Origin: Pseudorhodoplanes sp.
GTDB taxonomy: Bacteria > Pseudomonadota > Alphaproteobacteria > Rhizobiales > Xanthobacteraceae
Length of the DNA stretch: 64,000 bases
Direction: 5' to 3'
Assembly: GCA_019187085.1 (NCBI GenBank)
Contig: JABARS010000034.1
Location: forward strand, 1-64,000
Part shown: piece by piece, positions 1 to 8,621 of the stretch
How positions within the stretch are numbered: the stretch's first letter is position 1
How the letters are laid out: each line of letters starts with the position of its first letter
Notes under the pieces: generated by a model
Told to the model about the DNA's origin: nothing
What the model saw: the letters and a program-made list of their open reading frames with translations, nothing else
Database searches by the model: none
Made by a program: the position numbers and the translations under genes

Positions 1-609
1 CGCAGCGGCGGCGGCGTCGGCGGCCGCGCGGGCTTCTTCGGCGTAGCCGGACGGCGGCACGATAGTGACAAGCGTCGTGTCGAGCCGGGTGAGGATTTTC
101 ACGTTCTTCGGCAGCGCGACCTCGTTGAGGTGCTTCGAATAGCTGATCTCGAGTCCGCTCACGTCGACCTCGATCGCGTCCGGAATGGCATCCGGCGGGC
201 AGCGCACGTCGATCGTGTGGGTGACGATGTTGACCGCGCCGCCGCGCTTCACGCCGGGCGAACTTTCGGCGCCGGTCACATGGACGGGAATGGCGACGCG
301 GATGAGCGCGCCTTCGCCGAGCCGCATGAAGTCGACATGGACCGGCTGGTCCTTGATCGGGTCGAGCTGGAAGTCGCGCGGGATCACGCGGTGCTTCTGG
401 CCGTCGATGCTAATGTCATAGAGGGTGGTGAGAAACCGGCCACCATAGATGCGCTGGCGCAGCTCGTTCTTGTCGAGCGAGATTGCGAGCGGGGGTTTCC
501 TGTCTCCGTAGATCACGCCGGGCACGCGGCCCTCGCGACGTTCCGCCCGAGCGGCCCCCTTGCCGGCCTTCGGACGCGCCGTCGCTTGAAGTTCCTTGAC
601 GGTCGCCAT
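1..609 (-). CDS. rplY: 50S ribosomal protein L25 (Ctc/TL5 type), C-terminus cut by window edge
   Basis: L25 binds 5S rRNA in the large ribosomal subunit; long Ctc-type versions carry an extra C-terminal beta domain. The 203 visible codons begin MATVKELQATARPKAGKG and contain the L25 barrel segment with GRVPGVIYG (about residues 27-35), then a TL5-like domain with a conserved CPPDAIPD stretch. The start at 609 is supported by an AAGGA element about nine bases upstream. The reading frame is still open at base 1, in an Ala-rich tail, so the stop lies outside the window. Identity is clear from sequence; only the C-terminal length is unknown. Confidence 0.95.
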   Translation of the reverse strand, partial: MATVKELQATARPKAGKGAARAERREGRVPGVIYGDRKPPLAISLDKNELRQRIYGGRFLTTLYDISIDGQKHRVIPRDFQLDPIKDQPVHVDFMRLGEGALIRVAIPVHVTGAESSPGVKRGGAVNIVTHTIDVRCPPDAIPDAIEVDVSGLEISYSKHLNEVALPKNVKILTRLDTTLVTIVPPSGYAEEARAAADAAAAA

Positions 610-757
610 AGGTCTATATCCTTGTCTTAGCTTTGGAATTTTGGCTCTGGAATTTTGCGGAAATCACGCGGCGCGCCTCCAGGGGTGCGGGCGTCGCGAG
701 TGCGCAGGCTTATAGCCGCGGGGGGCCGCAATGACAAGGAACGAGCCGGGCGAGGGT

Positions 758-1072
758 TTAGGCGGTCGGGGGCGTGTCGTCGGGCGGGGCACTCGCATAA
801 ATTGGGGGCGAGGGCGGGGTCTGAGACGCGATCTTGGCCTCCAGCGTGGCGATCCGGGCCTTCAGCGCCTCATTTTCCTCCCGCGCCAGCCGGGCCATAT
901 CCTTGACGACCTCGAACTCCTCGCGCTTGACGACATCTAGATCGTTCAGCCAGCGCTCGGCCTGGCTGCGAAAGAGCGTGTCGAATTCGCGCCTGATGCC
1001 CTGGGCGACGCCAGTGGCGTCGTTCATCAGGCGGGCGATCTCGTCGAAAAACCGGCTGCTGGTCTGGGTCAT
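758..1072 (-). CDS. ubiK: UbiK/YqiC (BMFP) family ubiquinone biosynthesis accessory factor
   Basis: A 104-residue protein starting MTQTSSRFFDEIARLMNDA. Residues 5-45 form an amphipathic helix and residues 50-85 a coiled coil (heptads of L, A and V in REEFEVVKDMARLAREENE), followed by a Pro-rich tail. This is the layout of the BMFP/YqiC family; the Salmonella/E. coli member UbiK assists aerobic ubiquinone synthesis, but function in alphaproteobacteria is inferred only. The frame is open upstream to 1231, but the Arg/Pro-rich extension looks non-coding and the ATG at 1072 fits the family N-terminus. It is transcribed divergently from lgt, 181 bases away. Confidence 0.85.
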   Translation of the reverse strand: MTQTSSRFFDEIARLMNDATGVAQGIRREFDTLFRSQAERWLNDLDVVKREEFEVVKDMARLAREENEALKARIATLEAKIASQTPPSPPIYASAPPDDTPPTA

Positions 1073-1253
1073 CGTCCGACTCCGCTGGAACCTTGTTTCC
1101 GGCAACATATGGTTTGCGACCGCAGGCCTGCAAGCAGGGCGCGACCTGTCGTCCGGGTGCTCGCCTGACGGTGAGGGTCGGATCGCGGAAGGTCTGACCT
1201 GGGGTTGACTTGACCGGTCGGCTGGCCGCAATGGGCCGGACTGGGGAATCCCG

Positions 1254-2078
1254 ATGTCGTTCCTGACGTTGCCATACCCGGCCTTCGATCCGGTCCTGAT
1301 CCAGATCGGGCCGCTCGCGATCCGCTGGTACGCGCTCGCCTATATCGGCGGCATCCTGTTCGGCTGGTACTACGCGCGCACGATCATCCGCAACGGCCGC
1401 CTCTGGGGCGAAGAGGCGCCGATGACCGTCGTCGATTTCGACGACTTCATCGTGTGGGTGACGTTCGGCATCATTCTCGGCGGCCGGCTCGGCTATGTGC
1501 TCTTCTACAATCCCGCGCACTTCGCCGCGCATCCGGCCGAGATCCTGCAATTGTGGCAGGGCGGGATGTCCTTCCATGGCGGCTTTGCCGGATGCGTGAT
1601 CGCGGTGCTGCTGTTTGCATGGCGGCGCGGGATTTCCGCGCTGTCGCTCGGTGACGTCACCTGTGCGGTCGGCCCGATCGGACTGTTTCTCGGACGCATC
1701 GCCAACTTCATCAACGGTGAATTGTGGGGTCGGCCGTCCGACGCGCCGTGGGCGATGGTGTTTCCCGGTGGAGGGCCGCTGCCGCGCCATCCGAGCCAGC
1801 TCTACGAGGCCGCTCTCGAGGGGCTCGTGCTGCTTGCCGTGCTTGCGATCGCGGTGCGCGCCGGCGCGCTCCGGCGGCCGGGCCTGGTGATCGGCCTGTT
1901 CGCCATCGGCTATGCGCTGGCGCGTTCGTTCTGCGAACTGTTCCGCGAGCCCGACGCCCAGCTCGGATTCCTCTGGGGCGGGCTGACGATGGGCATGCTT
2001 CTGTCCGTCCCTCTGTTCCTTGCGGGCGTTGCGTTCGTTCTTTTCGCGTGCCGGCGGGATGCCGTTCGACGGAGCTGA
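1254..2078 (+). CDS. lgt: Prolipoprotein diacylglyceryl transferase
   Basis: Transfers diacylglycerol from phosphatidylglycerol to the lipobox cysteine of prolipoproteins at the inner membrane, the first step of lipoprotein maturation. The 274-residue protein has about seven hydrophobic segments and the Lgt signature at residues 147-160 ([14 protein letters not shown]), the conserved H108 in GGMSFHGGF and RHPSQLYEA at 178-186. Length is normal for the family. It leads a tight forward cluster: the next gene starts three bases after the stop. The window contains likely clients, including the lipoproteins at 4085 and 53697. Confidence 0.97.
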   Translation: MSFLTLPYPAFDPVLIQIGPLAIRWYALAYIGGILFGWYYARTIIRNGRLWGEEAPMTVVDFDDFIVWVTFGIILGGRLGYVLFYNPAHFAAHPAEILQLWQGGMSFHGGFAGCVIAVLLFAWRRGISALSLGDVTCAVGPIGLFLGRIANFINGELWGRPSDAPWAMVFPGGGPLPRHPSQLYEAALEGLVLLAVLAIAVRAGALRRPGLVIGLFAIGYALARSFCELFREPDAQLGFLWGGLTMGMLLSVPLFLAGVAFVLFACRRDAVRRS

Positions 2079-2081
2079 CCG

Positions 2082-3179
2082 GTGGACGCACATGCATCGC
2101 TGGAATTCGAAATTCGCCGCTTGATCGCGGCGGTCGGGCCCATTCCGGTATCGCAATATGTTGCGCTGTGTCTGACTCATCCCGTGCACGGCTATTATGT
2201 GACGCGCGATCCGCTCGGTGCGGCGGGGGATTTCATCACCGCGCCCGAAATCAGCCAGATGTTCGGCGAGCTGATCGGTCTGTGGAGCGCGGCCGCATGG
2301 AAGGCGATGGGCGTGCCGGAAAACGTGCGGCTGGTCGAACTGGGTCCGGGCCGCGGCACGCTGATGCGCGATGCGCTGCGCGCGCTCAACGTGACGCCGG
2401 CCTTCCGCAAGGCGCTGGTCGTGCATCTCGTCGAGGTCAGTCCGGCGCTCGAGCGCGTCCAGCGCGAAACGCTGGCGGGTTCGGCTGTGATGGTCCACTG
2501 GCATCGCGACCTCTCCGAGGTGCCGGCGGGACCCGTGATCATCCTCGCCAACGAGTTCATCGACGCCATTCCCGTGCATCAGGCGGTCAGACAGGAGGAC
2601 GGCTGGCACGAGCGCGTCGTCGGCGTCACCGCGGCCGGCAATTTCACGTTCGGCGTGCGGCCGGAGCCCATTCCGCATTTCGGGCGCGTGCTGCCGAAGA
2701 GCGTGCGCGAGGCGCCGTTCGGTTCGATCTTCGAATGGCGGCCGGACAGTCTCGCATTCGAGGTCGGACGGCGGGTGCGCGACAAGGGGGTGGCGTTGAT
2801 GATCGATTACGGTCACACCGAAAGCGAGGTCGGTGACACGTTGCAGGCGGTTGGTCAGCATGCCTTCGCCGACCCGCTGATTGCACCCGGCATGGTCGAC
2901 ATCACCGCCCATGTGGATTTTCAGGCGTTCGGCACGGCTGCCGAGAGCATGGGCGCTGCCGTCCACGGGCCGCTCGAACAGGGCGAGTTCCTGATGCGCC
3001 TCGGCATCGAGGCGCGTGCGGAAGCGCTGAAGGCGACGGCCCTTCCCGCCAAGAAGACGGAGGTTGAGGCGGCCTATGCGCGGCTGACCCAGAGCGGCCG
3101 CACCGGCATGGGCCGGCTGTTCAAGGTGATGGCGCTGGCCGACCCCGCGATCGGCCCGCTGCCGGCATTCGAGGGCTGA
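2082..3179 (+). CDS. MidA/NDUFAF7-type SAM-dependent protein arginine methyltransferase
   Basis: A 365-residue class I methyltransferase of the MidA/NDUFAF7 (formerly DUF185) family. The SAM-binding motif I is VELGPGRGTLM at residues 85-95; FITAPEISQMFGELIG (about 51-66) and ILANEFIDAIPVHQ are family-specific blocks. In mitochondria the homologue dimethylates a complex I subunit arginine during assembly; a similar role in the bacterial respiratory chain is inference. GTG start, three bases after lgt, and pgeF begins two bases after its stop, so the three genes are almost certainly co-transcribed and translationally coupled. Confidence 0.92.
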   Translation: MDAHASLEFEIRRLIAAVGPIPVSQYVALCLTHPVHGYYVTRDPLGAAGDFITAPEISQMFGELIGLWSAAAWKAMGVPENVRLVELGPGRGTLMRDALRALNVTPAFRKALVVHLVEVSPALERVQRETLAGSAVMVHWHRDLSEVPAGPVIILANEFIDAIPVHQAVRQEDGWHERVVGVTAAGNFTFGVRPEPIPHFGRVLPKSVREAPFGSIFEWRPDSLAFEVGRRVRDKGVALMIDYGHTESEVGDTLQAVGQHAFADPLIAPGMVDITAHVDFQAFGTAAESMGAAVHGPLEQGEFLMRLGIEARAEALKATALPAKKTEVEAAYARLTQSGRTGMGRLFKVMALADPAIGPLPAFEG

Positions 3180-3181
3180 TC

Positions 3182-3949
3182 GTGCTGCAGGCGCCGTCAT
3201 TGTCCGCCCGGTCCGGTCTCCGGCACGCATTCTTCACGCGCGCCGGCGGCGTCTCGCAGGACATTTACGCAACGCTCAATGGCGGCGTCGGTTCGCGCGA
3301 CGATCCCGACCGGGTGAGCGAGAACCGCGCGCGCATGGCGCGCATGCTGGAGGTCGAGCCCGCGAATTTCGTGACGGCCTATCAGGTGCATTCGGCGGTC
3401 GCGGTGGTCGCCGAGGCGCCGTGGGACGCGCAGGCGCGGCCGAAGGCCGACGCGATCGTCACGCGCGTGCCCGGGCTTGCGATCGGCGTGACGACGGCGG
3501 ATTGCGGACCGGTGCTGCTTGCCGACGAAACCGCGCGCGTGATCGGGGCCGCGCATGCGGGCTGGCGCGGCGCGCTGTCCGGCGTTCTGGAATCGACGAT
3601 CGAGGCCATGCTCTCGCTCGGCGCGGATCGCGCGCGCATCGTGGCCGCGCTCGGGCCGATGATCCGCCAGCCGAATTACGAGGTCGGCGGCGATCTCATC
3701 GACACCTTCGCGGCGGCCGAACGCGACAGCGCGGCGTTCTTCAAGCCGGGCGCCCGCCCCGGCCATTCGCTGTTCGATTTGCCCGGTTTCATCGCCATGC
3801 GCCTGCGGCGCGCGGGCATAGGTCAGATCGAGGACCTCGGGCACTGCACCTATGCCGACGCGGAGCGTTTCTACAGCTACCGGCGCTCGCAGCATCGTGC
3901 CGAGCCCGATTACGGTCGGCACGTCAATGCGATCGTCCTTGCGCCTTGA
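3182..3949 (+). CDS. pgeF: Peptidoglycan editing factor PgeF (multicopper-polyphenol-oxidase-like, YfiH family)
   Basis: 255 residues, GTG start. The YfiH/LACC1 fold metal and catalytic residues are visible: H70 in YQVHSA, C108 in TTADCGP and H125 in AAHAGWRG. In E. coli PgeF removes wrongly incorporated residues from peptidoglycan precursors; relatives have purine nucleoside phosphorylase or adenosine deaminase activity. It ends the lgt - MidA - pgeF run. Length and motif spacing are normal for the family. The precise substrate here cannot be read from sequence. Confidence 0.93.
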   Translation: MLQAPSLSARSGLRHAFFTRAGGVSQDIYATLNGGVGSRDDPDRVSENRARMARMLEVEPANFVTAYQVHSAVAVVAEAPWDAQARPKADAIVTRVPGLAIGVTTADCGPVLLADETARVIGAAHAGWRGALSGVLESTIEAMLSLGADRARIVAALGPMIRQPNYEVGGDLIDTFAAAERDSAAFFKPGARPGHSLFDLPGFIAMRLRRAGIGQIEDLGHCTYADAERFYSYRRSQHRAEPDYGRHVNAIVLAP

Positions 3950-4021
3950 CCGCGTCTTCGGGGCGCCCGGACCGGTTGACCGGATCGCTGGACCGTTGCG
4001 GTGAATTTCGCTAGGCCTTGA

Positions 4022-4076
4022 CGCGGCCGGATCCAATGAGCCCGTAGAGGCTCTCCGAATCTCAGATCCGGCTGCG
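4022..4076 (+). promoter_or_regulatory. Long stem-loop directly before the lipoprotein start codon
   Basis: A 12-bp outer stem (4022-4033 with 4065-4076, one G-T pair, all others Watson-Crick) encloses a second hairpin GAGCC/GGCTC at 4038-4042 and 4049-4053. The structure ends eight bases before the ATG at 4085, so it would cover or crowd the ribosome binding region (GGGGG at 4076-4080). There is no T tract, so it is not a standard terminator. It could be a leader controlling translation or a palindromic repeat; sequence alone cannot decide. Confidence 0.6.
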
Positions 4077-4084
4077 GGGGTGTG

Positions 4085-4888
4085 ATGCAGGGTCGTGACG
4101 AGGGCGCGCGTTCGCGCGGGCGTGCAGGGCTTGTCTCAGGCTGGATCGCCCTGTGCGCGGCGCTCGGCGTCGCGCTCCCCGGCTGCACGACAAACCGCAC
4201 GACGGTCGGCGCCGTGCCCGGTGCCCCTGCTGCCGATGCCACGATCGCCTTTGAATCCATCGACGGTCCGCCGCCCGCCGTCTTCCAGCGTCTCGTCCAG
4301 AAGCTCAATGCCGAAGCCGAGGCTAGGAAGGTGCCGGTCGTCTCGCACGCCAAGAGCGCGCCCTATCGTGTCCGCGCTTACCTCGCCCTCGGCGTCTATC
4401 AGAAGAAAAATCAGAGCGTCGTGTCGTGGGTGTTCGACGTCTACGACACGCGGCAGGAGCGCGCCGTGCGTTTCTCCGGCGAGGAAGTCGCGATGACGCC
4501 GGGCGTGCCGTCCGGACGTGCCGGCGATCCCTGGCAGTCCGTCGACGACGAGGTTCTGACACGTGTGGCGCGGGCCGGGATGGAGCGGCTCGCCGGTTAT
4601 TTCCGGCCGGCGCCGGCGATGGCCGCGGCGTCGCCGGCTGATTCGCACGCCGTCCCGGAGACGGCGGTCGCAGCGATTGCCGCGCGCGACGATTTCCGGC
4701 CCGAGGCGCACGGCATATTCAGGCTGTTCCGCAACGATCCGCCGGCCGCGACGGCGTCCGTGCCCAATTCCGAGGTAGTCGCGGCGGCCGAAGATGAGGA
4801 GGGCTCCGTGCCACTGCCGCGCCACCGGCCCGCAAGCCCCGCGCCCGCCCGCGAGGGCCGGGTTGCCTCGGTGGCGCCTCTCCGCTAG
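4085..4888 (+). CDS. Lipoprotein of unknown function
   Basis: 267 residues with a type II signal peptide: basic N-terminus, hydrophobic stretch about residues 15-30 and lipobox ALPGC with C34. The mature part has an ordered region to about residue 180 (a lipoprotein-like domain seen in rhizobial hypothetical proteins) and a disordered Ala/Pro/Glu-rich tail. A GTG at 4082 in the same frame is an alternative start; the ATG at 4085 is preferred as the stronger codon. It sits between pgeF and prs, behind the stem-loop at 4022-4076. I do not recognise a functional family. Confidence 0.8.
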   Translation: MQGRDEGARSRGRAGLVSGWIALCAALGVALPGCTTNRTTVGAVPGAPAADATIAFESIDGPPPAVFQRLVQKLNAEAEARKVPVVSHAKSAPYRVRAYLALGVYQKKNQSVVSWVFDVYDTRQERAVRFSGEEVAMTPGVPSGRAGDPWQSVDDEVLTRVARAGMERLAGYFRPAPAMAAASPADSHAVPETAVAAIAARDDFRPEAHGIFRLFRNDPPAATASVPNSEVVAAAEDEEGSVPLPRHRPASPAPAREGRVASVAPLR

Positions 4889-5056
4889 CTCAGGCCCGGA
4901 TCGGGCTGGAAAACTCACGATCAGGAAGCAGCCCTTGTTGCCGGACTGCCGGGCCGCTTGTTATCAGGCCTCGGGTACCCGTCGCAGCCTCGGTGGGCCC
5001 GCGACAACGGCGTCAGACCGCGTCCCGACGCGGGGGCTATGAGCGAGGATACGGCG

Positions 5057-6007
5057 ATGGCGAGCAATGGGACGATCAAGATCGTCGCCGGCAATTCCAA
5101 TCCGGTCCTTGCAAAAGAAATCGGCGAATATCTCCAGACCGACATGACCAAAGCCGTTGTCCGCCGTTTCGCGGACATGGAGATTTTCGTCGAGATCCAG
5201 GAGAACGTGCGCGGCGCGGACGTATTCGTGGTCCAGTCGACGTCGTTTCCCGCCAACGACCATCTGATGGAATTGCTGATCATCATCGACGCGCTGCGGC
5301 GCGCATCGGCGCGCCGCATCACGGCGGTCATCCCCTATTTCGGTTATTCGCGGCAGGACCGCAAACCGGGCCCGCGCACGCCGATCTCGGCCAAGCTCGT
5401 CGCCAATCTGATCACGCATGCCGGTGCCAATCGCGTGATGACGCTCGATCTGCATGCCGGACAGATCCAAGGCTTCTTCGATATCCCGACCGATAACCTC
5501 TACGCCTCGCCGGTCATGGTCCGCGATATCCGCGAGCGGTTCGATCTCGAGAAGCTCATGGTCGTTTCGCCCGACGTCGGCGGCGTCGTGCGCGCGCGCG
5601 GGCTCGCCAAGCGCATCAACGCGCCGCTCGCCATCATCGACAAGCGGCGCGAGCGGCCGGGGGAATCCGAGGTCATGAACGTCATCGGCGAGCCGCGCGG
5701 CCATACGTGCATTCTGGTCGACGACATCGTCGATTCCGGCGGCACGCTGGTGAACGCGGCCGATGCCCTGCTCGAGCAGGGTGCGGCGGACGTCTACGCC
5801 TATATCAGCCACGGCGTCCTGTCCGGCGGCGCGGTGGCGCGCGTGGCGAACTCGCGGCTGAAGGAACTCGTGATCACCGACTCCATCCAGCCGACCGAGG
5901 CCGTCCGCAGCACAAGGAACATCCGGGTGCTGCCCATCGCGCAGTTGATCGGCGAGGCGATCGGACGGACCGCCGCCGAGGAATCGGTCTCCAGCCTGTT
6001 CGATTGA
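5057..6007 (+). CDS. prs: Ribose-phosphate pyrophosphokinase (PRPP synthetase)
   Basis: Makes 5-phosphoribosyl-1-pyrophosphate from ribose-5-phosphate and ATP for nucleotide, histidine and tryptophan synthesis. The 316-residue class I enzyme has [18 protein letters not shown] near residues 34-51, the flexible loop [15 protein letters not shown] and the PRPP-binding [13 protein letters not shown]. The frame is open from 4958, but the ATG at 5057 gives the usual family N-terminus and has GAGGA seven bases before it; ATG 5039 would add six residues. The 168 bases upstream hold no other gene. Confidence 0.96.
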   Translation: MASNGTIKIVAGNSNPVLAKEIGEYLQTDMTKAVVRRFADMEIFVEIQENVRGADVFVVQSTSFPANDHLMELLIIIDALRRASARRITAVIPYFGYSRQDRKPGPRTPISAKLVANLITHAGANRVMTLDLHAGQIQGFFDIPTDNLYASPVMVRDIRERFDLEKLMVVSPDVGGVVRARGLAKRINAPLAIIDKRRERPGESEVMNVIGEPRGHTCILVDDIVDSGGTLVNAADALLEQGAADVYAYISHGVLSGGAVARVANSRLKELVITDSIQPTEAVRSTRNIRVLPIAQLIGEAIGRTAAEESVSSLFD

Positions 6008-6334
6008 AGAGGCGTTTGCCGCGCTTTCCTGAGTCATCCTGTCGCATGTTGCGCGCGGTTCCCGCAGGGATGCGCGCCGCGTGTTCACGCGCCTGTGCAA
6101 AACATGGGCGTGGCGAATCTGAGCTGGGGAATCCGACCCAGTCTGCGCTTTGGCGCGAAGAATCCGACCGGGTATAGTCAACGCACAGGTGATTCGTTTT
6201 CCAGCGGTCAATCCGGCGTCGGTAACGGAATCCTGCGTCAAAGAGCGGCTGTCCCGGCCGGGACAACAGGTTGCGTTGAAGGTCGTGCGTCGCGGCAGTG
6301 CGCAAGCTGATTCCCGAATGGCGGTCGAGACGGA
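6008..6334. other. Gene-free interval between prs and ybjN-like gene, rich in GANTC sites
   Basis: 327 bases without a convincing reading frame or RNA gene. It contains seven GANTC motifs (6031, 6115, 6129, 6160, 6191, 6228 and 6309), the recognition sequence of the cell-cycle methylase CcrM. The three at 6129, 6160 and 6191 are exactly 31 bases apart. No clear terminator follows prs. Confidence 0.6.
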
Positions 6335-6835
6335 ATGTCCCTGACAGACTTCAACGACGCAAGGCGCATGAGTCCGCTCGACGTCGTCGAGCAATTGGCG
6401 ACCGGCAACGACTGGTCGTTCGAACGCGCGGGCGAAGACGAAATCAACATTCTCATCAAGGGCCGCTGGAGCGACTATCAGGTCTCGTTCACCTGGATGG
6501 ACGATCTTGAGGCGCTGCATCTGGCTTGCGCCTTCGAGCTCAAGGTGCCGGAGCGCCGCCGCGCCGAAGTGCAGCAGCTCATTGCCCAGATGAACGAGCA
6601 GATGTGGGTCGGGCATTTCGACCTCTGGCCGAAGGACGGCATGGTGATGTTCCGCCATGCGCTGGTCCTGTCGGGGGGGCTCGGCGCCTCGGACGAGCAG
6701 TGTCGTTCCGTGCTGTCGACGGCGGTCGATGCCTGCGAGCGCTATTTCCCGGCTTTCCAGTTCGTGCTGTGGGCGGGCAAGCCCGCGCGCGAAGCGCTGG
6801 ATGCGGCGATGTTCGAGACATCGGGCGAAGCCTAG
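6335..6835 (+). CDS. YbjN domain-containing protein
   Basis: 166 residues with a YbjN/type III secretion chaperone-like alpha/beta fold across about residues 10-150 (MSPLDVVEQL, WSDYQVSFTWMDDLEALH, MWVGHFDLWPKDGMVMFRHA). YbjN proteins modulate stress, motility and exopolysaccharide phenotypes in enterobacteria, but the biochemical activity is unknown. No signal peptide, so cytoplasmic. It lies just upstream of proC, the same order I associate with rhizobial genomes. Start ATG at 6335 fits the conserved N-terminus. Confidence 0.85.
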   Translation: MSLTDFNDARRMSPLDVVEQLATGNDWSFERAGEDEINILIKGRWSDYQVSFTWMDDLEALHLACAFELKVPERRRAEVQQLIAQMNEQMWVGHFDLWPKDGMVMFRHALVLSGGLGASDEQCRSVLSTAVDACERYFPAFQFVLWAGKPAREALDAAMFETSGEA

Positions 6836-6953
6836 GCGCGCCGCCGGTGCAGGATTCCGGTAACAATCGGACAGCCACCTGCTAGAGAGGGCCGCAGACG
6901 ACCGCGCGGTCGCGATCCTGTTGCCACGGGTAATGCCATCCACGGGTGATGCC

Positions 6954-7790
6954 ATGACGAATAGCGAGACCGCAGCTTCTCTTGAGCATGCCGGGACGCT
7001 GACGCTGGTCGGCGCCGGCAAGATGGGAGCGGCCATGCTGGAGGGCTGGCTGGCGCGCGGCCTGCTGGCAAGGAACGTCACGATATTCGAGCCGCAGCCT
7101 TCCGGCGAGGTTGCGTTGCTTGCGGAACGCGGCGTGTCGCTCAATCCGGACAAGGCGCGGGCGACGAAGTCCGCGATCACCGTCTTTGCCGTCAAGCCGC
7201 AGGTGGCCGGCGAAGTCGCCCCGACGCTGGCCCCGCTGGTTGCCGAAGACGCGCTGGTGATGTCGATCATGGCCGGCAGGACGCTGGCTTTCCTGGAGGC
7301 GGCGTTTCCGCGCGCCGCCGTCATTCGCGCGATGCCCAACACGCCGGCCGCGATCGGTCGCGGCATCACGGTCGCGGTCGCGAATGCGCGCGTCTCGCCC
7401 GAGCAGCGCGCGGTGGCCGACGCATTGCTGCGGGCGACCGGCGCGGTCGAGTGGGTCGAGGACGAAAAGTTGATGGATGCGGTGACGGCGGTTTCGGGAT
7501 CGGGACCGGCTTATGTGTTCCTTCTCGCCGAGGCGATGGCCAAGGCCGGCATGGCCGCGGGGCTGCCGGCCGGTCTTGCCGCGCGGCTTGCGCGGGTCAC
7601 GGTCGAGGGCGCAGGCGAACTCATGCATCTGTCGCCGCTCGATCCCGCCACTTTGCGCAAGAACGTGACGTCTCCCGCCGGCACGACCGCGGCGGCGCTC
7701 GACGTGCTGATGGCGCCGGGGGCGCTCGACGATCTGATGACCAGGGCTGTCGCGGCCGCCACCAGACGCTCGCGCGAACTGGCCGGCTGA
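6954..7790 (+). CDS. proC: Pyrroline-5-carboxylate reductase
   Basis: Reduces 1-pyrroline-5-carboxylate to L-proline with NAD(P)H, the last step of proline synthesis. 278 residues with the Rossmann motif VGAGKMGAAM at residues 19-28 and conserved IRAMPNTPA, VSGSGPAYVFLL and RKNVTSPAGTT blocks. In-frame TTG 6921 and ATG 6933 upstream would add 11 or 7 residues; ATG 6954 is chosen as the more usual length. The gene is followed 86 bases later by the TetR/COQ9-like gene in the same direction. Confidence 0.95.
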   Translation: MTNSETAASLEHAGTLTLVGAGKMGAAMLEGWLARGLLARNVTIFEPQPSGEVALLAERGVSLNPDKARATKSAITVFAVKPQVAGEVAPTLAPLVAEDALVMSIMAGRTLAFLEAAFPRAAVIRAMPNTPAAIGRGITVAVANARVSPEQRAVADALLRATGAVEWVEDEKLMDAVTAVSGSGPAYVFLLAEAMAKAGMAAGLPAGLAARLARVTVEGAGELMHLSPLDPATLRKNVTSPAGTTAAALDVLMAPGALDDLMTRAVAAATRRSRELAG

Positions 7791-7876
7791 CGCGGCGTTC
7801 GGGCTTGACCGGTCGCCTTGGAAGCGCCGGGTTTACGCGTCATATTCATCAAGACGGCATCGATCAGGAGGTTCCC

Positions 7877-8566
7877 GTGAGCGACATCCATTCCCCGTCG
7901 GGCGAGGCAGGCGCTGCGCGCTCCGATCGCGAAAAGATCATCGAAGGCTTCATGACGCTGCTTGCCGGGCAGCGCTTCGAGCGCATCGGGCTCGGCGATA
8001 TCGCCAGAACGGCCGGCGTCTCGCTGACGCAGTTGCGCCATGAATTTTCTTCTCCGGTTGCGATCGTCGTTGCCCATATGAAGGACATCGATCTGAAGGT
8101 CCTTGCCGGCGGCGATGCCGACATGGCCGATGAATCCCCGCGCGAAAAGCTGTTCGACGTGCTGATGCGTCGCCTCGACCTGCTTGCGCCGCACAAGCGT
8201 GCGATCCGTTCGCTGATGCGCTCGGCGACTTGCAACCCGCCGCTTGCATTCGCGCTGGCCGGCTTCGGCGCGCAGTCGCAGCGCTGGATGCTGGCCGCCT
8301 CCGATATCGACAGTGCCGGCCTCAAAGGCCGCGTGCGGGCGCAGGGCCTGGCCATGCTGTTCGCCTGCGTCCTGCGCACCTGGGTCGACGACGAGGATCC
8401 GGGCCTCGCGCGCACGATGGCGGTGCTCGACCGCGAATTGTCACGCGGCCAGCGCTGGTCCGGCATTCTCGATTGCCTGTGCACGATCCCCGAAGGTCTC
8501 AGCCGGATCGGCGCGCGGCGCGCCCGCCGTCGTCGCGATCGCGACAGCGATCCAATCGCAGCCTGA
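7877..8566 (+). CDS. TetR-like / COQ9-like helix-turn-helix protein
   Basis: 229 residues, GTG start preceded by a perfect AGGAGG at 7865-7870. Residues about 15-65 form a TetR-type helix-turn-helix (ERIGLGDIARTAGVSLTQLRHEF); the all-helical C-terminal half (LDLLAPHKRAIRSLMRSA, LRTWVDDEDPGLARTM) resembles both TetR ligand domains and COQ9, the lipid-binding ubiquinone factor that shares this fold. The recognition helix seems intact, so a DNA-binding role is possible. Tail is Arg-rich. Which role it plays is uncertain. Confidence 0.8.
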   Translation: MSDIHSPSGEAGAARSDREKIIEGFMTLLAGQRFERIGLGDIARTAGVSLTQLRHEFSSPVAIVVAHMKDIDLKVLAGGDADMADESPREKLFDVLMRRLDLLAPHKRAIRSLMRSATCNPPLAFALAGFGAQSQRWMLAASDIDSAGLKGRVRAQGLAMLFACVLRTWVDDEDPGLARTMAVLDRELSRGQRWSGILDCLCTIPEGLSRIGARRARRRRDRDSDPIAA

Positions 8567-8621
8567 GCAGGACGGTTTTCCGAAAGCCGCGGCGCTTTTT
8601 CGGCCTCGTGCTCGGGCGCCG

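Noticed and set aside
870..3230. 786-codon open frame on the minus strand across lgt and the MidA gene
   Set aside because: It lies antisense to genes with clear motifs, is Arg/His-rich in the way of high-GC shadow frames, and has no recognisable domain.
4964..7369. 801-codon minus-strand frame across prs, ybjN-like and proC genes
   Set aside because: Shadow of three well-supported plus-strand genes; no domain, composition typical of an antisense frame.
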